NCBI GenBank assembly: GCA_029865665.1
Contig: JARXAV010000277.1
Span: 1-5,939, forward strand
Length of the DNA: 5,939 bases
Direction: 5' to 3'
Source of the DNA: Flectobacillus sp.
Lineage (GTDB): Bacteria > Bacteroidota > Bacteroidia > Cytophagales > Spirosomataceae
This document shows positions 1 through 5,939 of the stretch, one piece after another. Under the pieces are notes generated by a model. That model was not told where the DNA came from. It made no database searches and saw only the letters and a program-made list of their open reading frames with translations. Position 1 is the stretch's first letter, and the number at the start of each line of letters is the position of its first letter. A program made the position numbers and the translations under genes.

Positions 1-116
1 CTAAAGCTAGAAAAGCTGCCACCACTAAAACAACAGCGAAAAGCACAAATGAAGATAAAGAAGACCTTCCAACAAAACCAGAAAAGAAAAAAGAGGTAGA
101 AAAAGAAGGTTTTTAA
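1..116 (+). CDS. 3' end of an unidentified gene with a Lys/Glu-rich C-terminal tail (partial)
   Basis: The frame with codons starting at position 3 is open from the left edge to a TAA stop at 114-116, giving 37 residues. They are almost entirely hydrophilic. A basic Ala/Thr/Lys segment (KAATTKTTAK) is followed by an acidic/basic mixed segment ending PEKKKEVEKEGF. No hydrophobic core, membrane segment or catalytic motif is visible. It reads as a disordered, low-complexity C-terminal extension, of a kind found on several nucleic-acid-binding proteins in Bacteroidota, but the parent protein cannot be named from this tail. Support for it being a real gene end is the good terminator hairpin that starts just after the stop. 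It is convergent with the GSDH gene and so is not in its operon. The alternative is a chance open frame; the terminator makes that less likely. Confidence 0.6.
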   Translation, partial: KARKAATTKTTAKSTNEDKEDLPTKPEKKKEVEKEGF

Positions 117-118
117 AC

Positions 119-158
119 AAAAAAGACGGCTACCAAAATCAGGTAGCCATCTTTTTTT
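119..158. terminator. Bidirectional intrinsic terminator between convergent genes
   Basis: The arms 125-134 (GACGGCTACC) and 142-151 (GGTAGCCATC) pair with nine of ten base pairs and one C/A mismatch, around a 7-nt loop (AAAATCA). On the plus strand the hairpin is followed by seven Ts (152-158). On the minus strand it is followed by the complement of the A-run at 119-124, which also reads as a T-tract. It can therefore stop transcription from both sides. It begins a few bases after the plus-strand stop (114-116). The minus-strand stop codon (157-159) overlaps the plus-strand T-tract, so the two genes share one very compact end. Confidence 0.88.
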
Positions 159-3100
159 AATAGTTTTTCATATCCATTATACCTCCGCTTTCTAGCTGTA
201 AATGACCAAGTAAGTTTAATAATCGCATTGTAGCACTTACACCATTCAGCACGGTAATTGTATCGGTTTGACGAACGGTGACACTATCCGTTGCAATTGG
301 CACACGGCCGCAACTCCAAACAGAAGCATCGTCCCAATTCCCACTTTTTACGGTGGTCATACCGCTACAATGTACTAACTTCAATTCGTCGATATATAGA
401 GGCATATTTTGCGAGTCCATCATCTTAATAGCTAGTTTTGCGACTCTACTAGGCAACCCAATCTTATTCCAAGCAATTTTGATAGCTGTCCATTTCTTCG
501 GTAAAGCTACCACCTCAACACTATCTCCCTTATTGTCATTTGTCTGATATAAGTAAAATTGTAAGGGTAATACCGAAGATGCCTCATTATAAACCCAGCA
601 ACTAATTCCATCAGGAAAATCACTCGTAAACAAAGGTGCATTTAGGTATCGAAAATTAAGCATAGCCCCTCGCTCAGGCGATGCCAACTTGATAGCAAAA
701 CTATCAATTTTATAAGCCCCTTCTGCTCTTATGTTTAGGCCAGCTAAAGAGCTAGTATTCACCCAAGCACTTGTAACATTGTCTTTATAAAGATATTCAT
801 CTTGTGTTACCAGTGGATGAAAAGGTAATGTTGTTACTAAAATAGTATCACTTATTGATGATAAAAGTCCAGAGTTGTCCACCGCTCTAATGTAAAATTG
901 ATACGATGTTTCTGAATTCAGGCCATTAATGGTCAAAATAGAATCAGATGTAGTGATTACGCCTCCTCCAATTCTATAGACTTGATAATTAGCAATACCC
1001 TGACTATCGATAGATCTATCCCAAGTTAACTGTACAGTCGTCTCGCTTTTATTCAATATAGCCAAATGCAATGGAATAGTGGGAGGAATGGTATCTGGCA
1101 ACGATTCTGTTATGACCTCTAATCCGTTCGTAAAATCCGACCAATTTCCCGAAGAATCTTTGGCTCTCACCACAAAACGATAATTAGTTTCGGCTGCCAA
1201 ATTTTCAAAAGCATACGTATTTTGTGTTGTCCAAATCGTATCTGTTCCAGCAATTAGCTGATAACCTGCTACCCCAACATTGTCTGTGGAGGCATCCCAA
1301 GATAAATTGATTGTATGATAGGTTTTAGCAACAAGCTGTAAATTTTCTGGAACACTTGGAGCGATTGTATCACGTACTTCGGTAGTGCAATCAGGATAAA
1401 TATCTTTGACATAAACCGTCGGAAGCCCCTGAGGATCTGTAACGGTTAATTTTACTCGATAAAAATAGAGATTACCATCACAAGGAACTGGACTCAATGT
1501 AACATAGGTAGAAGGAACATTACTAACTGGATTAGGGTGATTGTGCGTGTTATGATGTAAGGCTGTTTCCCATTTATAAATCAGTTGATTTTCAGCACTT
1601 TCCTTATCTTGAATAGTTGCACTTAATGCCACCTGAAGAGGCGATTGATTTGCAAAAATTTGAATAGAATCTACCGATGTTAAACTTATGACTGGAGGTG
1701 TGTTATTTAATGAGATAAGTACTGTTTTGACACTACTTAATCCATGAGAATCAGTAACAGTTAGTGTTGCATTGACGTTATAAATGGCTGAATCTGGGGC
1801 AGTAAAAATATGATTTACAATACTCCCATCTTCAACTGGACTACCATCGCCAAAATCCCAAGTATAAGTTAAAGCTTCGTTTTCAGGATCCGAGGAAGCC
1901 GTGGCATCCAACGTGATAGCAAGCGGAGACTCGCCCCAATAAACCGTTTGAGTAACCTTAGCCTTAGGTGCTTGATTTGAAGACCCGTACTTTATTTCAC
2001 GAATACTTCCCACATACGACGCATAATACACATGGCCATTCACAGGGTTTTCGGCAATGCAAGTTACGCCCATTGCCAAACTATCAAGAGGCGAAAGTTT
2101 TTGAAGTTCATTAGAGGTATCTAATGATAAAGCATGAATCCAGTTATCGCTTAGGTAGTTTTCTCCATTGTCAAAATTCCCAATGAGATAAGCACCTTGA
2201 TAAGCACTCGGGAAATTTGTTCCTGTATAAAATACACCTCCAATTACACAATTGCCTTTTAAGTCAAAATCAGGATTAAATGTAATGGCATCTACCGCTC
2301 CACCAGCTTTATAGGCTCTTGCCCCACCACCTCGAAAATCCACAACGGGCCGTGTCCAACTAATGGAATTGGTAAACTCCGAACGATTTTCTGGAAACGG
2401 TACTAAAGGACTATTATCTTCTGTCATTCCTTCATATAAAGGCCATCCGAAATTTTGTCCACCCTGCGTAACCACGTTAACCTCCTCTTTTTGACCAGCT
2501 CCCACATCACCAACATAAATTTCGCCAGGGTTTGCGTCTTCTGGAAAATGACTTCCCGTATTGGGCTTTATAGTCATTCGGAAAGGATTTCTGAAGCCCA
2601 TTGCCCAAACCCGAGATTGTGGCATCCGAGGATTTGTACCCTCATAAAATGGATTACTTGATATTCCATCCCCTGTGGCTGGGTCAATACGGATAATTTT
2701 CCCACTCAAAGAATTGACGATTTGCGAACGCCAAGCACCCACGTTATCATCTTCATTTATTTCTGGAGTAGTAGGGTCATCTTGCCTTAAAATTCCTTCC
2801 TCAATAGCTTGCTGATAATACGTATTGGAATTCGAACCATAATCGGGAGTATAGTGAGTTGATTCCCCACAAGAAGCCAAGAGTGTTCCATCTGTCCCAA
2901 AGACTAAACTGCCCACATTATGGGTTTCAGCAACCATCGGGAAACCGTCATTCTTATCACGGCCAAGTAATACAAAACGACTTTCTGGCATCACCGAGAA
3001 ATCGTTCAAATCTAAGGTATATCGAGTTATCCGACCAATAGAAGCGTGTTCGTAATCACTTGCATTGGCATCATAGTCTGGTAATCCATAGTGAGTTAAA

Positions 3101-3426
3101 TGATAAAATTCAACTTCATATAATAAATAGAAATAGCCATTTGTTAAAAAGTTGGGATCTAGCGCAAAGCCCTTCAATCCACAATCTACACTCGTATTAA
3201 CTTCCTCCGCTAAATCTAAGAGCTGATGCCAACTACCATCGCTCGTACGACCCCATACTTTTCCATCCTTTTCCCATGCAAAACATCTTCCTTGTGGATC
3301 AAAAGTAATTCCATTAACACTTCCAAAACCACTTGCAAAATTGGTATCTTGGAAATTAGCTTGCTGACCAAAGGAGCAGACACTTGCAAAAAAAAATAGC
3401 AGTGAAAAAGCGACGATAGCTTTCAT
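157..3426 (-). CDS. Secreted GSDH-family (PQQ-type sugar dehydrogenase-like) multidomain protein, two Fn3 domains
   Basis: A complete protein of 1089 residues. The ATG at 3426 is favoured because an in-frame TAA lies two codons upstream (3430-3432) and the product opens with a signal peptide: MK, a hydrophobic stretch, and probable cleavage after SFG20. Residues ~24-478 form a glucose/sorbosone dehydrogenase beta-propeller. Family marks are GFALDPNFLTNGYFYLLY (87-104), HNVGSLVFGTDG (169-180, with H169 at the catalytic-base His position), SGKIIRIDP, GFRNPFR (277-283, R279/N280 at the cofactor-pocket Arg-Asn), GEIYVGDVG and NFGWPLYEG. After it come a PKD domain (~488-574, YTWDFGDG), an Ig-like domain (~577-680) with the His cluster LHHNTHNHP (623-631) and Cys649/Cys680, two Fn3 domains (~683-773 and ~777-867), a jelly-roll carbohydrate-binding-like domain (~870-1018, ending LYIDELKLVHC) and a C-terminal GNW module (1021-1089). 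By family knowledge it would oxidise sugars outside the cytoplasm using PQQ; substrate and electron acceptor are unknown. No haem-binding CxxCH motif and no typical type IX sorting domain are seen. Confidence 0.9.
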   Translation of the reverse strand: MKAIVAFSLLFFFASVCSFGQQANFQDTNFASGFGSVNGITFDPQGRCFAWEKDGKVWGRTSDGSWHQLLDLAEEVNTSVDCGLKGFALDPNFLTNGYFYLLYEVEFYHLTHYGLPDYDANASDYEHASIGRITRYTLDLNDFSVMPESRFVLLGRDKNDGFPMVAETHNVGSLVFGTDGTLLASCGESTHYTPDYGSNSNTYYQQAIEEGILRQDDPTTPEINEDDNVGAWRSQIVNSLSGKIIRIDPATGDGISSNPFYEGTNPRMPQSRVWAMGFRNPFRMTIKPNTGSHFPEDANPGEIYVGDVGAGQKEEVNVVTQGGQNFGWPLYEGMTEDNSPLVPFPENRSEFTNSISWTRPVVDFRGGGARAYKAGGAVDAITFNPDFDLKGNCVIGGVFYTGTNFPSAYQGAYLIGNFDNGENYLSDNWIHALSLDTSNELQKLSPLDSLAMGVTCIAENPVNGHVYYASYVGSIREIKYGSSNQAPKAKVTQTVYWGESPLAITLDATASSDPENEALTYTWDFGDGSPVEDGSIVNHIFTAPDSAIYNVNATLTVTDSHGLSSVKTVLISLNNTPPVISLTSVDSIQIFANQSPLQVALSATIQDKESAENQLIYKWETALHHNTHNHPNPVSNVPSTYVTLSPVPCDGNLYFYRVKLTVTDPQGLPTVYVKDIYPDCTTEVRDTIAPSVPENLQLVAKTYHTINLSWDASTDNVGVAGYQLIAGTDTIWTTQNTYAFENLAAETNYRFVVRAKDSSGNWSDFTNGLEVITESLPDTIPPTIPLHLAILNKSETTVQLTWDRSIDSQGIANYQVYRIGGGVITTSDSILTINGLNSETSYQFYIRAVDNSGLLSSISDTILVTTLPFHPLVTQDEYLYKDNVTSAWVNTSSLAGLNIRAEGAYKIDSFAIKLASPERGAMLNFRYLNAPLFTSDFPDGISCWVYNEASSVLPLQFYLYQTNDNKGDSVEVVALPKKWTAIKIAWNKIGLPSRVAKLAIKMMDSQNMPLYIDELKLVHCSGMTTVKSGNWDDASVWSCGRVPIATDSVTVRQTDTITVLNGVSATMRLLNLLGHLQLESGGIMDMKNY
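332..375 (-). repeat. Near-identical 44-bp segment shared by the two paralogues (copy 1)
   Basis: This segment matches 3738-3781 with one difference in 44 bases (position 362 versus 3768). The first 30 bases (332-361) are identical. It encodes the start of the C-terminal module, roughly residues 1018-1031, including MTTVKSGNW. Flanking sequence in the same two genes carries many synonymous and non-synonymous changes, so this segment stands out. Confidence 0.8.
826..1380 (-). repeat. Tandem pair of Fn3-domain coding repeats inside the downstream GSDH gene
   Basis: Residues ~683-773 and ~777-867 are two consecutive Fn3 domains with the same skeleton: a D-T-I-x-P linker, L-x-W after the first strand, an (E/S)T(N/S)Y(R/Q)F...(R)A(K/V)D(S/N)SG strand near the end, and a closing (V)(I/T)T. 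The domains diverge at many positions, so this is not a recent perfect repeat. The paralogous gene upstream has a single Fn3 in the same place (about 4232-4501). Domain boundaries are estimated by eye. Confidence 0.8.
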
Positions 3427-3562
3427 GGTTTAATATTATTTATTAGTGGCTTTGTTATTTACCTTTGACAATATTAGTACCAAAAGGTTTAAATCTATTA
3501 TTATAACTAAGCTACTCATTTAATATTTCCCCAACAGACCTTAAATACTTGATTGACAACAA
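3427..3562. other. 136-bp AT-rich spacer between the tandem GSDH genes
   Basis: I see no gene and no hairpin followed by a T-run for the gene on its right. Read on the minus strand, I find no full match to the Bacteroidota promoter pattern (TAnnTTTG with a TTG element about 20 bp further upstream). The nearest -7-like strings are TAGATTTA (complement of 3490-3497) and TAATATTG, each one base off and neither with a well-placed upstream TTG. The 19 bases before the ATG are A/T-rich with no Shine-Dalgarno, which is usual in Bacteroidota. With no terminator visible, read-through from the upstream paralogue is plausible, so co-transcription of the pair is possible but unproven. Confidence 0.5.
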
Positions 3563-5939
3563 CTAATAAGTACTTATTTTGAGTTCAGAACTTGACTGAA
3601 AATTTAATATACCTAATAGGTTCAACAAACGAACGGTCGTACTCACCCCTGATAACACAGTAACAATGTGACCAGTGTTGATTGTAACAGTATCAGTTAC
3701 AATTGGAATACGCCCACAAGACCAAATAGTCGCATCCTCCCAATTCCCACTTTTTACGGTGGTCATATCGCTACAATGTACCAACTTAATTTCATCAAGA
3801 AAGAGTGCTTCATCTTGACTTCCAAGTACCTTGATTTTCAATTGGGCAATTCTCGTTGGTGAGTTTAGCATACTCCATGGCACAATCACTTCAGACCAAC
3901 TATTTGCGGATAAACTCACTTGCACACTATCACCAATACTTACTAAATTAGGGATTGACCTTAGTTGAATCGGTATCGCAGACATACCTGAGTTATAAAC
4001 CCACAGCGATATTCCTCCAGGAAAATCTTCTGTAAAAAGTGGATAACTAGTATAATCGAAAGTTACTTCATCACTCATTACAGGAGTGGTTATTTTTATT
4101 GACTTAGTATCAATCTTATAGTTATCTCCATTTGCTAAATCAATTCGAGAAGTTGCATATTGCGAACTCCATTTTGTCGAAACACTTTCATGGTAGATAT
4201 ATTCATCCGCTGTCACCAATGGATGTACAGCATTCGTCGTTACACTAAAGATATTACTGTAATTTGAATAATTACCACTGCTATCAATAGCTCTTATCTT
4301 GAACTCATAGCTTGTTTCCTGGATTAATCCACTAATAGTCAAACTAGTATCCGAAGTATAACTGGTATCAATCCCTATATTAACTAACTCATATTGTAAG
4401 ATTCCACTGTTGTCTGTTGCTTTATTCCATGCTAAAGAGATAGTGGTTTCAGATTTTGCTATTACCTGTAAATTGCTGGGAACAGTCGGGTTTTCCAAAT
4501 CATTACTACAAGATGGGTAAATATCTTTAACATAAGTACTCGAAAGCCCTTGAGTATCTGTAATCGTCAATTTTACTCGATAAAAATAGGTATTCCCATC
4601 ACACGGAACAGGTGTCATAGAGAACGACGAAACACTTGACGTACTTACAGGGTCTGGATGATAGTGAGTATTATGGTGTAACTCTGACTCCCAAAGATAA
4701 CTTAGCTCTGTATTCGCACTTTCATTATCTGATACAGTAGCTCTTAACTGTACATAAGTAGTGACTTTGTTAGCAAAAATACCAATATGATCCACCGAAG
4801 TAGATAAAATCTGAGGTGGCGTATTGTTTAAATATATTTTGACACTTTTCGTAACACTTAATCCTAAGGCATCTGTTACGGTTACTGCAACATTGAAACT
4901 TGTAGGTAACGTGCTTGATGTTGTGAAAGTATGCGAAACAGAACTCCCCGTTTGTAGCGAAGAGCCATCTCCAAAGTTCCAACTATAACTCAATACTCCC
5001 CCCTCTGGGTCAGTAGATCCACTTGCATCAAAAGTGAAATTAACATTACTATCTGCACTCCAATATACTTCATTGGTAAGTTTAATCACAGGCGGTTGAT
5101 TTCCTGTATCATATTTGATTTCTCTTATACTACCAACGTATGCCGTATAATACAAATAACCATTCATTGGATTTATAGCCATTGAAGTTACCCCTGGAGC
5201 GAAATAATCAATTGGCAAAACTTGTTGAAGTTCATTCTCTGAATCAAACTTAAATGAATGAATCCAGTTAGAAGTAGTAGAATTACCACTATTATCAAAA
5301 TTTCCGAATAAATAAGTACCTTGATACTCCGCAGGAAAATTTGTTCCAGTATAAAAAACACCACCAATGATACAAGTTCCTTCTATATCAAAACTAGGAT
5401 TAAAGCTACTTGTCGATACGATTTGCCCACCTTTGTAAGCTCTACTACCTCCATATCGATAATCCATTGCAGGCCTTTTATGATTAAGAACCGTAGTAAA
5501 CTCATTGCGATTATCGGGGTAATAGACAATAGGCGATGACCCTTCTTCCATCCCTTCAAACCTTGGCCATCCGAAGTTTTGCCCCCCTTGAGTTATAATA
5601 TCCACTTCTTCTTTATAGGAACTCCCTACGTCAGCTACATAAATTTCTCCAGGATTACCATCAGCACTATTATGTGAACCAGTATTGGGCTTCAACGTCA
5701 TTCTAAAAGCATTTCTTAATCCTAATGCCCAAACTCTTGACTTGGCTGCTCTTGGATTGTTTGAATCATAAAAAGGGTTACTCGGAACGCCATCACCAGT
5801 AGCTGGATTTATTCGGATAATTTTACCACTCAAACTATTAACTATCTGAGCTCTCCATGCACCTATATTATCGTTTTCATTAACCGTTGGAGTCGTAGGG
5901 TCATCAAGTTTCAAAATTCCATCATAAATAGCTTGCTGG
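3563..5939 (-). CDS. Secreted GSDH-family multidomain paralogue, one Fn3 domain (5' end beyond the window)
   Basis: The TAG stop is at 3563-3565 and the frame stays open to the right edge, giving 791 visible residues. The first, QQAIYDGILK, align with residues 205-214 of the neighbouring paralogue, so about 204 N-terminal residues, including the signal peptide and the catalytic-His region, are missing. In visible numbering: the rest of the GSDH propeller (1-276) with SGKIIRINP, GLRNAFR (74-80), GEIYVADVG, NFGWPRFEG and IIGGVFYTGTNFP; PKD (~283-372, YSWNFGDG); an Ig-like domain (~375-477) with LHHNTHYHP (420-428) and Cys446/Cys477; a single Fn3 (~480-569); a jelly-roll carbohydrate-binding-like domain (~572-719); and the GNW C-terminal module (722-791). 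The predicted role is the same as its neighbour's: an exported sugar dehydrogenase with adhesion modules. RNAFR replaces the usual RNPFR, but the Arg-Asn pair is kept. A TTG at 5912-5914 could be taken as a start but falls mid-domain and aligns to an ordinary Leu. Confidence 0.88.
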   Translation of the reverse strand, partial: QQAIYDGILKLDDPTTPTVNENDNIGAWRAQIVNSLSGKIIRINPATGDGVPSNPFYDSNNPRAAKSRVWALGLRNAFRMTLKPNTGSHNSADGNPGEIYVADVGSSYKEEVDIITQGGQNFGWPRFEGMEEGSSPIVYYPDNRNEFTTVLNHKRPAMDYRYGGSRAYKGGQIVSTSSFNPSFDIEGTCIIGGVFYTGTNFPAEYQGTYLFGNFDNSGNSTTSNWIHSFKFDSENELQQVLPIDYFAPGVTSMAINPMNGYLYYTAYVGSIREIKYDTGNQPPVIKLTNEVYWSADSNVNFTFDASGSTDPEGGVLSYSWNFGDGSSLQTGSSVSHTFTTSSTLPTSFNVAVTVTDALGLSVTKSVKIYLNNTPPQILSTSVDHIGIFANKVTTYVQLRATVSDNESANTELSYLWESELHHNTHYHPDPVSTSSVSSFSMTPVPCDGNTYFYRVKLTITDTQGLSSTYVKDIYPSCSNDLENPTVPSNLQVIAKSETTISLAWNKATDNSGILQYELVNIGIDTSYTSDTSLTISGLIQETSYEFKIRAIDSSGNYSNYSNIFSVTTNAVHPLVTADEYIYHESVSTKWSSQYATSRIDLANGDNYKIDTKSIKITTPVMSDEVTFDYTSYPLFTEDFPGGISLWVYNSGMSAIPIQLRSIPNLVSIGDSVQVSLSANSWSEVIVPWSMLNSPTRIAQLKIKVLGSQDEALFLDEIKLVHCSDMTTVKSGNWEDATIWSCGRIPIVTDTVTINTGHIVTVLSGVSTTVRLLNLLGILNFQSSSELKISTY
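3738..3781 (-). repeat. Near-identical 44-bp segment shared by the two paralogues (copy 2)
   Basis: This is the partner of 332-375, with 43 of 44 bases the same by manual comparison. It encodes visible residues ~720-733 of the upstream paralogue, at the junction between the jelly-roll domain and the C-terminal GNW module. Confidence 0.8.

Noticed and set aside
278..547. Short plus-strand open frames within the GSDH genes (278-547, 2455-2661, 2859-3041, 3668-3862, 5321-5539) and a minus-strand one at 4770-4982.
   Set aside because: All lie fully inside the two large genes in other frames, have no recognisable domain or start context, and the long frames are supported by conservation between paralogues.
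826..1380. The repeated Fn3 region considered as a CRISPR-like or mobile repeat.
   Set aside because: Repeat units are about 280 bp, coding, in frame and diverged, without spacers, terminal inverted repeats or target duplications. They are protein domains.
3363..3386. Possible lipoprotein signal around Cys17 (ASVC) of the complete GSDH protein.
   Set aside because: Val at the -1 position does not fit a lipobox, and there is a good signal peptidase I site just after it (SFG before QQ).
3465..3559. Two copies of TTGACAA in the spacer (3465-3471 and 3553-3559), the first five or six bases resembling a sigma-70 -35 box.
   Set aside because: A 7-mer occurring twice in AT-rich sequence is weak, no partner -10 box is correctly spaced, and the E. 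coli-type -35 is not the usual promoter element in Bacteroidota.
3565..3578. A 14-bp perfect palindrome, AATAAGTACTTATT, at the stop end of the upstream paralogue.
   Set aside because: It leaves only a 2-nt loop, is all weak pairs apart from one G-C, has no T-run after it and overlaps the last codons. Palindromes of this size are expected by chance in AT-rich DNA.

Overview
This AT-rich window most likely comes from a member of the Bacteroidota, probably a Cytophagales/Spirosomataceae-type genome. That placement is an inference. It rests on very long secreted multidomain proteins joining a glucose/sorbosone dehydrogenase (GSDH) domain to PKD and fibronectin type III (Fn3) modules, on a C-terminal 'SGNW(D/E)DA..WSCGR(V/I)PI.TD' motif of a kind I associate with secreted proteins of that phylum, and on an A/T-rich leader with no Shine-Dalgarno sequence before the one visible start codon.

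Layout. Positions 1-116 hold the 3' end of a plus-strand gene with a Lys/Glu/Thr/Ala-rich tail. A compact hairpin with T-tracts on both strands (about 119-158) separates it from the convergent minus-strand block and probably terminates both. The rest of the window is two tandem minus-strand paralogues: a complete 1089-residue gene (157-3426) and a second, upstream gene (3563-5939) that runs off the right edge. They are 136 bp apart, with no visible terminator and no convincing promoter between them.

Both proteins have the same order: a GSDH beta-propeller of the PQQ-dependent soluble sugar dehydrogenase superfamily, one PKD domain, a second Ig-like domain with a conserved His cluster and a Cys pair, Fn3, a jelly-roll carbohydrate-binding-like domain, and a 70-residue C-terminal 'GNW' module. 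The downstream copy has two Fn3 domains and the upstream copy has one; this explains nearly all of their length difference. The likely picture is a pair of exported sugar-oxidising enzymes held on a polysaccharide or cell surface by accessory domains. The substrate, electron acceptor and use of PQQ cannot be read from the sequence.

The points most worth following are the Fn3 copy-number difference with a mosaic-looking single Fn3, the conserved His cluster outside the catalytic domain, and the shared C-terminal module. That module replaces any recognisable type IX sorting domain and contains a stretch of unusually high nucleotide identity.
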